Shown here: positions 25,189-35,752 of the stretch, piece by piece
Numbering within the stretch: the first letter of the stretch is position 1
How the letters are laid out: the number at the start of each line of letters is the position of its first letter
Origin: Melioribacteraceae bacterium
Lineage (GTDB): Bacteria; Bacteroidota; Ignavibacteria; Ignavibacteriales; Melioribacteraceae
Assembly (NCBI GenBank): GCA_021739765.1
Contig: JAIPBD010000014.1
Coordinates: 59,954 to 123,953 of the forward strand
Reading direction: 5' to 3'
Length of the DNA: 64,000 nucleotides
Translations under genes and position numbers: made by a program
The notes under the pieces: model-generated
Databases searched by the model: none
What the model was told of the DNA's origin: nothing
What the model saw: only the letters and a program-made list of their open reading frames with translations

Positions 25189-26859
25189 TTAAATTCCTAC
25201 CGCTACAGAATATCTCATGAAGAAATCCGGGAAACCGTAAACCATAACACCGATGTGAACATTATCAAGAATTGTGTATTGACGCCCTAAGGAGAAGCCT
25301 GTGATCATCCCGGAGCTCAATCCATCTTGGAGATCCTTCTTCATATCATCACCCATACCTTCGGCTATCGCGTCACCGAACATTAAACCAACACCCATTC
25401 TATAATGAGGATTTCGGTAACCGGTTGATTCACCAAATGCTTGAAGAATAATTCCGTCAAAATCCAGATACATTAGTCTAAGCGGCCACAATAGTATGCT
25501 GGAATTTTCAAATTTGTCGGCGGTTTTTATATCCCATCCAAATTTAAAACCGAAACTGGGATCGATTCCAAGTTTGTATTTATCGTATTTATAACTGACT
25601 TCGCTCAAATAACTTACTATGTTGGTTGATAATGTAAAAGAACTAAATGTTAAGTCTGTTCCAAAAGTTACAGATGAAGGGACCGATACAATTACATTGT
25701 CGGAGTGAACATTAAACGCCGGAACAGTTAAATTCGGTTTTGCAAGATCAATGGAATCAACAACAAAATCTACCGGATTCGCGTCATCGCCAAATCGACC
25801 TGTTATAAATTTAGGTTGGTAACTTTCTGAAATCGCGTTCGGATCAGTCATTGTCATTTCGGGTATTTGATCATAAACAAGTGTGAATTTCGCAGAGCTA
25901 ATAAAGAGGTTTTCAAAATTCATTGCATAAGTCGCGGCTAATTTTACACCATATTTATTATCCTTATAATTACCAAACGCATTCCAGTATAGCTTGTTGG
26001 TTTCTCCATCATCAAAGTTTAGATTTTGGTCATTCGGATTATTAAAATAATATTCATTTACATTGCTAAGAATCATCGAGCCTTGTGTGTAATAACCAAT
26101 ATTCAATCTGTTTCTCATTTGATAACGCGTAACTGAAACACCCGCTGTTAATTGGGAGGATTCATTCTTATAAACTTCATAACCGGCACCAAAAGTAATC
26201 TGGTTATAATCAAGCTCCATTTCGGAAATAAAACTGCTAGTAAGATCCATATCAATATTTGTAACATTATTACCGACAGTACGACTGGTTCTCAAAATCA
26301 TCCCGATTCCACTAATTAAAAATTTAGTGGAGTAGCTTAAAGGATTATAATAACCGATAGCAATCGAAAGCCCGTCCATCACGTTCATTCCAATTGTGAA
26401 CGAACTAAGTGCACCGGTCAATCCAAATTCGGCTTCCGAGGCTTTGATATCTTCCCTATAACTTCCATCATTAAAAATGAACGTTCCTTCTTGATTGATA
26501 ATTTCATCGGTGGTTTCTTTGAGAGTACTTTCGGATAAAATGTCATTTGTACCAAGTCCGAAGAGACCGGAAGAAATCGGAAGGCGTGTATTAAAATGAA
26601 TTTGTGTTGATTTCAAGTTTGCAAGTTCTGCCGGATTAGAAAATATTCCCGCAACACCATTACTTACAGTTGGTGATATTATTCCACCATAAGTGCTGGT
26701 GCCAATTCCCGCACCACCAAGATTAAGGCCCATATTTAGACCAAGTTTCATTTTACCGCCGACAAAATACTGCATTACAGGTGTGTCGTCATCTTGTCCG
26801 AACATCATTACCGGGAGTAAAATGAATAAAACTAAATAAAGTCTAGTAAAAACTTTCAT
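25189..26859 (-). CDS. Outer-membrane beta-barrel protein, OmpP1/PorV-like
   Basis: A 556-residue protein with a signal peptide (cleavage near MMFGQ, residue 22). A glycine-rich start (GLNMGLNLGGAGIGTSTYGG) and the phrase GVAGIFSNPAELANLKSTQI recall OmpP1/FadL and PorV proteins. The rest has alternating beta-strand character and ends in an aromatic/hydrophobic strand (FFMRYSVAVGI). It is the last gene of a three-gene minus-strand operon after a shorter PorV/PorQ-like protein and the giant repeat protein. An outer-membrane channel or assembly role is likely; the ligand is unknown. Confidence 0.7.
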   Translation of the reverse strand: MKVFTRLYLVLFILLPVMMFGQDDDTPVMQYFVGGKMKLGLNMGLNLGGAGIGTSTYGGIISPTVSNGVAGIFSNPAELANLKSTQIHFNTRLPISSGLFGLGTNDILSESTLKETTDEIINQEGTFIFNDGSYREDIKASEAEFGLTGALSSFTIGMNVMDGLSIAIGYYNPLSYSTKFLISGIGMILRTSRTVGNNVTNIDMDLTSSFISEMELDYNQITFGAGYEVYKNESSQLTAGVSVTRYQMRNRLNIGYYTQGSMILSNVNEYYFNNPNDQNLNFDDGETNKLYWNAFGNYKDNKYGVKLAATYAMNFENLFISSAKFTLVYDQIPEMTMTDPNAISESYQPKFITGRFGDDANPVDFVVDSIDLAKPNLTVPAFNVHSDNVIVSVPSSVTFGTDLTFSSFTLSTNIVSYLSEVSYKYDKYKLGIDPSFGFKFGWDIKTADKFENSSILLWPLRLMYLDFDGIILQAFGESTGYRNPHYRMGVGLMFGDAIAEGMGDDMKKDLQDGLSSGMITGFSLGRQYTILDNVHIGVMVYGFPDFFMRYSVAVGI

Positions 26860-26873
26860 TGTTTCCTCTTGTT

Positions 26874-27848
26874 TTATAAGCTAACGCTTAATGAAAATCT
26901 TTGAGAATTTGCTATATCTTCAATCATATACCCGTAATCAATCATTATATTCATATCGGTTACGGATTTAAGATTTACGCCCAAACCAAGCACAAGCTTT
27001 TCATCTTCAACTTCATTTAAGAAGTATTGATATCCGCCTCTGAGATATACAATATCATAAATTGCTGTTTGAGCTCCGAATCTTAATTTATCGCTAACAT
27101 CTTCGTATAGTGACGGGTTATAATCAGCAACAAACAACACATCGGGAGTCAAATAAAATGAAGAACCAATAATTAACTCGGTAGGTACATTTTCGGTGTA
27201 TTTGCCTTTAGCCAGATTCTCGGTGTGCGATGTTTCTGAATCCCAACTCAACACTCCGACTAAATCGCGAACAGATAAACCAAATTTCAGAGATTCCGTG
27301 GCTTCGTAGAGCAAGCCGATATCCAAGCCAAATCCGAAAGCTGAACCTTTAACTTGATTGGCAAGTCCCGCCGTAATTTCAGTCTCATCAAAAAGAACGA
27401 AATCAGAAGCGCTCAAACCGTTGTTGCCAAAGGATGCATATCTTAATTTTACGGATGCTCCAACGGCAAGGAAAAACAGTTTTTGCGAATAAGATCCTTG
27501 GAAAGTCCACTCTCTCAATGCTTCATCACCTGATGTAATCAAGCCAATTCCAACAACCCTCTCGTCGTCAAATGGCATTGATGCAGCCAAATAGTGATAA
27601 TCAATCAATCCAAGCTGACTTGTGTAAGTAAACGCAGCTTGCGTTTGACGCTGATTATACAACCCGGCCGGATTCCAAACAACCGCGTTAACGTCATCAG
27701 CCAGACCGACAAATGCGCCTCCCAGACTAACCGGCTTTGCTCCAAACCCAATATCAACGAAAGAGCCTGCAATTCCGGATTTGTCTTGTGCAATTATTGC
27801 AGAAGACATCAGTACGGAGAGAATTATTAGTTTTAGCTTTCTTTTCAT
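26874..27848 (-). CDS. PorV/PorQ family outer-membrane protein
   Basis: A 324-residue protein with a signal peptide (to about residue 20) and the family hallmark GFGAKPVSLGGAFVGLADDVNAVVWNPAGL near the N-terminus (in pieces: GAKPVSLGGAFVGLADD, then NAVVWNPAGL). The remainder reads as beta-barrel strands and ends SQRFSLSVSL. PorV is the outer-membrane shuttle of type IX secretion, and PorQ-like paralogues are common in Ignavibacteriota. It is 14 bp upstream of the larger barrel gene and 20 bp downstream of the giant protein gene, so the giant protein may be its client. Confidence 0.82.
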   Translation of the reverse strand: MKRKLKLIILSVLMSSAIIAQDKSGIAGSFVDIGFGAKPVSLGGAFVGLADDVNAVVWNPAGLYNQRQTQAAFTYTSQLGLIDYHYLAASMPFDDERVVGIGLITSGDEALREWTFQGSYSQKLFFLAVGASVKLRYASFGNNGLSASDFVLFDETEITAGLANQVKGSAFGFGLDIGLLYEATESLKFGLSVRDLVGVLSWDSETSHTENLAKGKYTENVPTELIIGSSFYLTPDVLFVADYNPSLYEDVSDKLRFGAQTAIYDIVYLRGGYQYFLNEVEDEKLVLGLGVNLKSVTDMNIMIDYGYMIEDIANSQRFSLSVSL

Positions 27849-27868
27849 TTTTCCCTCTAATTAAAACC

Positions 27869-30800
27869 TTATTTTATTAGAACTACTTGAATCATGTCAT
27901 CAACGTCATCTTCATTATCTTTCACATTAATTTTGATAATATACCGACCGTTGTTTGCAATAGTACCCCAATCTGTGGTTCCATCCCAGGTTATTTCTTT
28001 TTCGCCGGATGAACTGCCGTATAAGCCTCCAATTTGAAGATCATTATCTAACACAGTTTTTACCAATTCACCTCGTACATTGTAGATTTTAATAGTAACA
28101 TATGCATGAGTATTTTTTGTAGTTAAGAAATATCCGATTTTTAATGGTGCAACTTCAGGTGAGAACGGGCTCGGAAGAACACTGAGGTGTTTCAATCCTA
28201 ATGGTTCGTTTTCAGAAAGAACAGAATATTGACCAAATTTTTGGAATGAATTAGTCAGTTTACTCTTACCGAGTAAATTAGGAATTTCCGCAATCAACCA
28301 TTGTTTTGATTCACTATCGTAATATGCGACAACTTTGTTGCCTACGTTAAATCTTAGTGATTCATCTAAATCAATTTCCATGCTGGCAGGTTTTAATAAA
28401 CTATCACCCACTAAAGCTATATTCGACCTGTATTGAATATTATAAATCAGATCCGAAACTGTGTATGATTTATCGGTACCTAAAGGAGAGAAAAATTTCT
28501 TCGATGGTCCCGATGAACCTTGCGAAATATTTAACTCAATAGGATTTGTTACAGATCCTTTTGAAATCTGAATAGTTAATCCTTTCTTATTTGAGAAAGT
28601 AATACCTGTATTCGCTGTAATTTCAGCAAACATCGAAAGATCGAAAGTACCGAATACCGCGCTTGATGAATCCGTAACCGTAACCGTTACATCTCCGATA
28701 AAACTTGTATCAGTCGGTACGAAGAATCCGGTACCGGATATTGTACCTGATGTTGCAGGATCAATTGACCATTTAAGGTTATTGCCTAAAGTTACCGTTC
28801 TCTTCGCGACATCAACACCGTTGTATACGAACTGAAGTCCGGTTGATCTGTTACTCAATCTTTTTGATGGTGAAGAGACGTTTATTTTTGCGAGCGGAGA
28901 ATCGGTAACAGTCGCATTTATCGTCTTGCTTAATGTAACACCTCGAAGTTGAACGGTAATCTTAATCACAATATTTCCAACTTCATCTGTTCTTATTTTA
29001 GCTCGACTTTTATCGTTTGTACGAGGGAATGTAATTGCCGCCCCGATATCCGATTGCACTTCATACTCAATTGTACCAAGTCCGCCTTCAGCAAACTGAT
29101 CGATCAATGAGTTTGTAACACCATCTCTAATAATAAGATCAATCGTGTATTCATCCCCTTTACGAAGAACGAGATTGTTAATTTGTGGATTTATATCCAA
29201 GTATGAGAGAATTCCTTTAGCTCTCGGAGTAACTGTATATTCGATTGACGAATATGTAATATTATCAACGGTATCATTGACAATAACATAATAGTTTAAG
29301 TCTTCAATACTAAATTGTGCGGGAATTGAGGCAGAAATTACTCCTGTTCCATTATCGGTCATAGGAACCGCTGTGAACTGATTCCCAGAGTTTTTCTTGT
29401 AGTAAAGATTTGCCACCGGATTATTACGATTTACTTTATATGTAATATTAACCGCTTTGGCTTCATCAGCATTCAGAGAATCAATTTGTTTAAATTGATA
29501 TGGTAAATAAATAATTTTCACAACCTTGGAGGTGTCCGCTTCGAGAGAAATTCTTGTTGATAACTCGTCCGGTAACAAATAGCCCGCTTTTGAAACGGCA
29601 ATTTTATACCCACCTTTAATTAGATTTGCGGCTGAGGAATAAGAACCTGTCGTACCGATTATTTTGCTTTCAGTTGTTCCATCCGGTTTTGTTAAACTAA
29701 GTTGAACACCTTCAACATTAGTAACTCCATCAGAGAATTGAAGGATAATCTGTCCACTCGGTACAACGAAATCCGCGATACTGATATCCGCGCCACCAAT
29801 CGCATCAGAAGGAATTCGGATAATTTGACTTAAGCCCGGAAGGTTGTCATCAACTACATTTATCGAGTAGATGGTCGTGTCACCAGCAGCGGGGCTAACC
29901 GGAAGATTGCTAAATGTAAAACGACCGTCTGATCTTGTAATCGCTATATATTGAGCAAGGGATGTTGCTTGAACTTTGATGTTCGATAAACCTTGACCCG
30001 CGTAAAGTAATCTACCACGTACATTAACGGTTGTAGATACAACCTCGATATTTTGAGTTACATTTCCACCTGATCCGAAAGTAACATCTGTGGTATCAGA
30101 TATAAATCCTGATTTCACCGCAAATATTATCGCGTCGCCTCTCGGTACATTTGCGATTGTATAAACTCCGTCAGAACCCGTAACTGCCGTAAATGCTTGT
30201 GCGGTTTCAGAATAAAATAACTTAGCTGTAATTCCTGAAACGGGAGTTAATGTGGTTCCTGATCTTCGATTAACCGTGCCCGTAATCGAGAAATTATTTC
30301 GGGACAGAACAAAATCGGTAGAGAGCGCTCCTTGTGCGGTTATATTAACTTGTCTTGTTGCCGGTGCCGAGGTATAGTTTTCCAAGAAGGCGCGAACAGA
30401 ATATGTTCCAACTCCTAATTCATCAAATAACGCTATACCTTGTGGATTTGTAAATTCATCAATAATTACGGTGGTATCTGAACTAACCACAGTTACCTTA
30501 ACACCTCCGAGAACTGCCCCCGAGGAATTCTTAACACTAACGGTTAAACTTCCACTATTTTTAGTTGCAACAAAATTAGCCGTTACTGAATCTTTTCCAG
30601 TTACTGTTTCTGTTATTGATGAAGGTGAGAATGAATAACCCTCTTTCTGAGGAACTACAATGTACGTTCCTTGCCCGAGAAAACTAAGATTGAAACTTCC
30701 ATTCTGGCTTGATTTTAACACGCCGACTTTTTCACCGGTTGACTGTTTAGTAATATTTACAACCGCGTCACCAATATCCGTATTTCCAATTATTGCCGAT

Positions 30801-33800
30801 TTATTAATTTTTACAACAATTTCATTGTTTGTTGAAGATAGTTGTCCTGAAGCCAATGTTACTTGAATTGAATCATTTATATATCCTTCTTTGAATATAT
30901 CTGAATAAACCAAATATGTTTTTCCGCTTTCGACTTCTACAAGACTATAAGTTCCGTCATCTTTAGTATAAGTTTCATATAATCTTTTGGATAGCGCTCC
31001 GGCAACAACTTTTACGGGGAATGAGAGTGTTTCACCTAATTGATTAACCACTCTTCCGGAGATAACACTGGTATTTTTTATTATTTGAAAATCTTTTGTG
31101 GTTGTGCCGGAAACATCAACTGAATCTGTGAATCCGGTGTATGTAGTTTTACTTGCAGAAATACGATATTTTCCGGGTGACAGATTTCCAATTTCGTAAT
31201 TACCGCTTGAATTTGTAACCGCGCTTCCGGCTCCGTCCAAACTTGATATTGAAATATTCACTCCACTAACAATAGCACCGCTTTGATCAGTAACTTTTCC
31301 GGTGAGAACCGCGTTATTCGCAACCAGGTGAAGAGTATCCGCTACACCTGCCGGTGATATTGCGGAAATAAGAACTTGAACAGTCTCCGACTTTTTGTAG
31401 CCTGATTTTGCTCCTGAAACCGAGTATGTCCCAAATGCAAGACCTTCAAACGAATATGAACCATCATTGGAACTTAGTGTATTTGTAATTCCACCTATTG
31501 AGTTAATCAATGAAATTGAAACACTTCCCAGTAAAAGCCCAACATTGTCCTGAACAACACCGCTGATTGAACCGTTGAGTTGTTTCATTACAATATTGGC
31601 AACTTTTGATTTACCGTCTTCAATCGTGGTTACGAACGAGGTGTCACCATATCCGTCAATACTGAATGAAAGCGTATATTCGCCCCCAATCAGCCTTGAA
31701 AATGAATAAGCACCGCTGGCATTTGATATTACCGTGGATGAATTAGATTCGGAAGTCAAATCAACTCTCACGTTTGCAATACCACTTCCGAAAACATCTT
31801 TAATCGATCCGGTTAAGAAGCCGTAGTTTTCCTTCAATGTGTAATTAACGTTTTGAAGAGATTGTCCTAATCCGACCGTTAGTGAATTTTGACTTGAAAT
31901 ATGTCCCGCTAAACTTGCTGTAATTGTATATGAACCACCCGACAAACCGAGTGAGTATTTTCCCTCGAAATCTGTTGTTGTGGATGTTACAAAACTTGCG
32001 TCACTTGTTTTTCTGACCTCAATTTTTGCTCCCAACAAAGGAGTTTGAGCATCATCACTCACAATTCCCGCAATTGATGAAGGAAGAGCTTTAATTGTTG
32101 CCGTAACAATATTAGAGGATGACACTACCAAGTTATTTAATGTCGTAGTATAATTTGTATAACCGGTTTTACTGACGGTAATATTATAGCTTCGATTAGC
32201 ATCAACAGTAACGGTAAACGAACCGGAAGAATTCGATTGAGAGCTTGATGTATTCTCTGAATCTTCAGTATCAACAACCAGTACAGAAGCATTTTTTACT
32301 GCAAGCCCATTGCTGGTAATAGTTCCGTTAATTGTAGCGATACTTTCCAGTAAGCTAAAATTATTGTTTCCGCTTTTTTGACCCGGTCCAATTGTTACCG
32401 TAATTTCAGAGCTTGTAACAAATCCGGATTTTGCAGCTTTTATTTTCCAATCCCCAGATTGAACATTGAGTGAGTATTTCCCCTCGCTGTTTGTCAATGA
32501 TTGTAATACCGTAGCCCCGGATGTCGCCGTGATTAATGCACCGGAAAGCGCCTGTTGAACCGATTGAACAACACCTTCAATTTGACCCGCGTTTGGTGAT
32601 AATGTCGCGTTAATTCCCGTTAAATTTTGTCCGGGAGTTACTGCAGCTGTTATGGGTGAAGGAGATCCGTAACCACTCTTTGTATATGAAAGGGTTTTTG
32701 TTCCACTCGCAACACTTATGGTATAAGCGCCACTCAAAAGAGATGTTGTTGTTTCACCTTTTAAAGTGCTTATTTTGACTCCGGAAATTCCGACTCCATT
32801 GGGATCTACAATGCTTCCAGAAATAGATGATGGATTTGGCGTTAGAGTAAAATTGACACTTGACAAAGTTTCGGCAACATTCAATGTCAGTTTTACTTGC
32901 TGATCAGTTGTATAGCCAATTTTTGTGATACTTATTATATATGATCCTTTTTTCAGACTTAAGTTATACTGACCGCTTTTATCCGAAACCACACTTATCG
33001 GAGTTCCAACCGAAGGAGTTGCTGTCACCGTCACATTGTCGAAAGGTATTTTACCCTTTGTGCCATCTGTTGCGGTAAAAATTCTATAAACAAAACCGGA
33101 TACTTGATTCGCACGGGGAATCAAAACGATACTTTGATTTTTAAGATTATCACCCGCGCCTAATTCAAAAGTAACCGGATTCGGTGAAATAAATCCGTTT
33201 TTGGAAGCTGATACATTCCAGTTTCCTGAGGATACTGTAAAGTTATAGTTTCCGCTCTGATCCGATTTGGTCGTTTGTGTTACATCACCCTGCGTTGCGG
33301 TTACATTCGTTAAAATAAGAGGCTCAAGATTATCATTAGTCACTTTACCGCTTATATACGCGACGTCATTTTTAATAAGCAGATCAGGAAGAATAACTTG
33401 ATCGGTACTTACCGATTTTGTGATTGTTGAGGATGTCGTATATCCGGGTTTAGATGCAAATATTTGGTATGTCCCTCGTGGAACATAAATACTGTAAGTC
33501 CCTGTTTGATCAGCGGATTCGTTAAATAGTTCTTCCGTTTCAATATTCAGAATCTGAATATTCGCCGAACTGACGCCGGCCCCATTCTCATTTTTAACTT
33601 GACCTGATATTCTCGAAGGTAATGGTGTCATTGATGCTGAAATATTGGTCATTTGACCTTCAACAATTTCGTAAACATCAGAAATTGATTCGTACCCATC
33701 TTTCTCGAAGGTCATCTCATATGTTCCAACCACAAGGCTATCGGTATATGTTGTTGTATTCGTAACTATAATTGGATTGGAGAGTGAGATTCCATCCTTT

Positions 33801-35752
33801 ATCGCACTGACTTGAACCGAAAAACCAACTAAACTTTGATTATTAATTGAAGAAGTAGCCGTAAGTCTGTAAGCTCCGGTTTTTACTACATAATCGAATA
33901 TATTGGACTTACTGGTATTACCCGCGCCTTGATCTGTATTAGCGGTTACGAACCAAACATACTTTCCTTTTGATATAGAAGCACGAGCAGGAAAATCAAT
34001 TTCCGTTTCATTGGTTGTTGAGCTCCATACCGGAACATCCACTTCTTGATCATTGCCGGCAAATGAAGTGATTCTCAAAAACAGATAAACCGAATAATTA
34101 TTAGCCCCCTCAACAGGATCCCAGCGGAATGTAATCGACTCATCGCCAAAATATTCAGAATTTGATGCCGGTTCTACCAATTTAGGAGCATCTATTGTTT
34201 GTTCCGCATCATACGTAAACGAATTTACGCTACCAAAAACACCACTAACATAAGTCGCGTCATTATCATCATACATATTTAGTACAACATAATTGTACTC
34301 GTTTCCGGGTATAAGCGGAGAAGCTTCAACGGAATAAGCTGAGTTTGGATTTAGATCGCCATAAGTTACGGTAGTTTGATCTGTAATTGTTCCCCAAACC
34401 GTATTCACTCCTTTCGCAACGATAGTTCCATCATCAAGAGTCTCTAATTCGAAAGGTGTGCTCGATACAAAAATCCAATAAAACGGCACACCGGGGATCG
34501 GATCCCAAGTAAATTTAGGTGTGGCATCTTCTATTTGTCCAACCGGACTTGTAACTTTTGGAGCCCCTGCCGCTTCCACAATAAATTCCATTTCGTTCGA
34601 AAATTGTACTCGTCCTACATTCTCGTTCGCGTCGTCTAATATATCACTCAAATTATTCTTGGAGGAAGAAGTCATTATGGCGTAATAACGTCCGGTAGTT
34701 AGAGCCGGAGATGTATTTTTGGGGACTATTACTTTTCTTTTACCATCAAACGGCAGAGAGATATAAGTATAATAACCGGGTTGCTTGCCAATTTTGAGAT
34801 AGGCAAGAGTGTCCTCAACCGCATTGTTCGAATTAAATATCACACTATCCGCAGGAGTGAAGAACAACTTAATTTGTTTTTTACCACTTTGGTAACCTTC
34901 AGGAGGAGATAAAATCAATTGGGCATCAGCTGCGGTGATGGTAGCCAATTTACCTCGTCCGCCGGCAAATTTTGAAAGGTGATTTGCACGGTAACCCAAC
35001 TCTTCGATTCCATTATTAACGCCAACAGCAGCGGCAATTTCTTCCGAAGTGAATCCCTTGTTGTCAAGCATATAGGCAAAACCTAAGTAAACGGTCACGG
35101 TTGAATTCAGCGCAAGTCGTATCGCATTCGGGTCTGGTGTGGTAAAAAATGTATTTTGAAGAATGGTAATCATATTAAATAAATACGTCTTCGTTTTTGC
35201 CGTTGGAGTATTGTATTGGAAAGTTTTACCATTCTGGAAATAATAATCACCGTTATCTGAACTGGGATTGAAACTTGGCGCAAAATATTGTCTGAATTGA
35301 GCTTCATTCGTATAGTCAAAATTAACGGGCAAATAAGAAGCAGGAAGATCCCAAACCTCAATATCATATTGAAGAAAAAGTCGATAGCCATAGGCCGGAG
35401 CCGGGTAAACATAATTCCCAACCACCTGTAATGTCGGAACAGTAATTTGAATATAGATGTCGTTTGCTAAAGCACCATTTTCGAAAAGGAAATAAGAACC
35501 GACCGTTATTTCGGAAAAGGTTCTTATGAAAGCATTCGCTAATCCCGATGGTAAAATGGCTCTAATCTGGCTTTCTTGCTCGGAAGAGAGATTTTCAAAA
35601 GCCAATTGTTCTCCTTCAAATACAAATCCGCTCTGGATTGATTCACCCAGAGATTCGTAAATTATATCATAGTAAATCTTGTGTTTCGTTTGCGAGAATA
35701 AATTTGAAGAGACCAATAAAAGCATGGCTAAAGTAGTTAATGTCTTTCTCAT
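27869..35752 (-). CDS. Giant secreted protein with about 16 carboxypeptidase-regulatory-like repeats and a FlgD-like C-terminal domain
   Basis: A 2,627-residue protein. In order: signal peptide (about 1-20); a unique N-terminal region (about 20-395); two FnIII-like domains (about 400-640; APKVTSPVGQIEDATPKFTW and APKLVEPASNSEYFGDESI); then about 16 tandem carboxypeptidase-regulatory/TonB-plug-like beta-sandwiches (about 650-2000), each opening with a phrase like ISGxVxxxNGxGVSGAxI and closing with YSLSVxSGxYTISASKxGY. A further Ig-like region with a GxISGTGFF bacterial Ig phrase follows. The last 100 residues are FlgD-like (VLPSPFSPEVAPLKIGY, IYNVRGELVKTVLD, ITWDGTTDWG). A good ribosome binding site (GATGAGGA) precedes the start. 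It is probably a surface fibre or adhesin. Confidence 0.88.
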   Translation of the reverse strand: MRKTLTTLAMLLLVSSNLFSQTKHKIYYDIIYESLGESIQSGFVFEGEQLAFENLSSEQESQIRAILPSGLANAFIRTFSEITVGSYFLFENGALANDIYIQITVPTLQVVGNYVYPAPAYGYRLFLQYDIEVWDLPASYLPVNFDYTNEAQFRQYFAPSFNPSSDNGDYYFQNGKTFQYNTPTAKTKTYLFNMITILQNTFFTTPDPNAIRLALNSTVTVYLGFAYMLDNKGFTSEEIAAAVGVNNGIEELGYRANHLSKFAGGRGKLATITAADAQLILSPPEGYQSGKKQIKLFFTPADSVIFNSNNAVEDTLAYLKIGKQPGYYTYISLPFDGKRKVIVPKNTSPALTTGRYYAIMTSSSKNNLSDILDDANENVGRVQFSNEMEFIVEAAGAPKVTSPVGQIEDATPKFTWDPIPGVPFYWIFVSSTPFELETLDDGTIVAKGVNTVWGTITDQTTVTYGDLNPNSAYSVEASPLIPGNEYNYVVLNMYDDNDATYVSGVFGSVNSFTYDAEQTIDAPKLVEPASNSEYFGDESITFRWDPVEGANNYSVYLFLRITSFAGNDQEVDVPVWSSTTNETEIDFPARASISKGKYVWFVTANTDQGAGNTSKSNIFDYVVKTGAYRLTATSSINNQSLVGFSVQVSAIKDGISLSNPIIVTNTTTYTDSLVVGTYEMTFEKDGYESISDVYEIVEGQMTNISASMTPLPSRISGQVKNENGAGVSSANIQILNIETEELFNESADQTGTYSIYVPRGTYQIFASKPGYTTSSTITKSVSTDQVILPDLLIKNDVAYISGKVTNDNLEPLILTNVTATQGDVTQTTKSDQSGNYNFTVSSGNWNVSASKNGFISPNPVTFELGAGDNLKNQSIVLIPRANQVSGFVYRIFTATDGTKGKIPFDNVTVTATPSVGTPISVVSDKSGQYNLSLKKGSYIISITKIGYTTDQQVKLTLNVAETLSSVNFTLTPNPSSISGSIVDPNGVGISGVKISTLKGETTTSLLSGAYTISVASGTKTLSYTKSGYGSPSPITAAVTPGQNLTGINATLSPNAGQIEGVVQSVQQALSGALITATSGATVLQSLTNSEGKYSLNVQSGDWKIKAAKSGFVTSSEITVTIGPGQKSGNNNFSLLESIATINGTITSNGLAVKNASVLVVDTEDSENTSSSQSNSSGSFTVTVDANRSYNITVSKTGYTNYTTTLNNLVVSSSNIVTATIKALPSSIAGIVSDDAQTPLLGAKIEVRKTSDASFVTSTTTDFEGKYSLGLSGGSYTITASLAGHISSQNSLTVGLGQSLQNVNYTLKENYGFLTGSIKDVFGSGIANVRVDLTSESNSSTVISNASGAYSFSRLIGGEYTLSFSIDGYGDTSFVTTIEDGKSKVANIVMKQLNGSISGVVQDNVGLLLGSVSISLINSIGGITNTLSSNDGSYSFEGLAFGTYSVSGAKSGYKKSETVQVLISAISPAGVADTLHLVANNAVLTGKVTDQSGAIVSGVNISISSLDGAGSAVTNSSGNYEIGNLSPGKYRISASKTTYTGFTDSVDVSGTTTKDFQIIKNTSVISGRVVNQLGETLSFPVKVVAGALSKRLYETYTKDDGTYSLVEVESGKTYLVYSDIFKEGYINDSIQVTLASGQLSSTNNEIVVKINKSAIIGNTDIGDAVVNITKQSTGEKVGVLKSSQNGSFNLSFLGQGTYIVVPQKEGYSFSPSSITETVTGKDSVTANFVATKNSGSLTVSVKNSSGAVLGGVKVTVVSSDTTVIIDEFTNPQGIALFDELGVGTYSVRAFLENYTSAPATRQVNITAQGALSTDFVLSRNNFSITGTVNRRSGTTLTPVSGITAKLFYSETAQAFTAVTGSDGVYTIANVPRGDAIIFAVKSGFISDTTDVTFGSGGNVTQNIEVVSTTVNVRGRLLYAGQGLSNIKVQATSLAQYIAITRSDGRFTFSNLPVSPAAGDTTIYSINVVDDNLPGLSQIIRIPSDAIGGADISIADFVVPSGQIILQFSDGVTNVEGVQLSLTKPDGTTESKIIGTTGSYSSAANLIKGGYKIAVSKAGYLLPDELSTRISLEADTSKVVKIIYLPYQFKQIDSLNADEAKAVNITYKVNRNNPVANLYYKKNSGNQFTAVPMTDNGTGVISASIPAQFSIEDLNYYVIVNDTVDNITYSSIEYTVTPRAKGILSYLDINPQINNLVLRKGDEYTIDLIIRDGVTNSLIDQFAEGGLGTIEYEVQSDIGAAITFPRTNDKSRAKIRTDEVGNIVIKITVQLRGVTLSKTINATVTDSPLAKINVSSPSKRLSNRSTGLQFVYNGVDVAKRTVTLGNNLKWSIDPATSGTISGTGFFVPTDTSFIGDVTVTVTDSSSAVFGTFDLSMFAEITANTGITFSNKKGLTIQISKGSVTNPIELNISQGSSGPSKKFFSPLGTDKSYTVSDLIYNIQYRSNIALVGDSLLKPASMEIDLDESLRFNVGNKVVAYYDSESKQWLIAEIPNLLGKSKLTNSFQKFGQYSVLSENEPLGLKHLSVLPSPFSPEVAPLKIGYFLTTKNTHAYVTIKIYNVRGELVKTVLDNDLQIGGLYGSSSGEKEITWDGTTDWGTIANNGRYIIKINVKDNEDDVDDMIQVVLIK

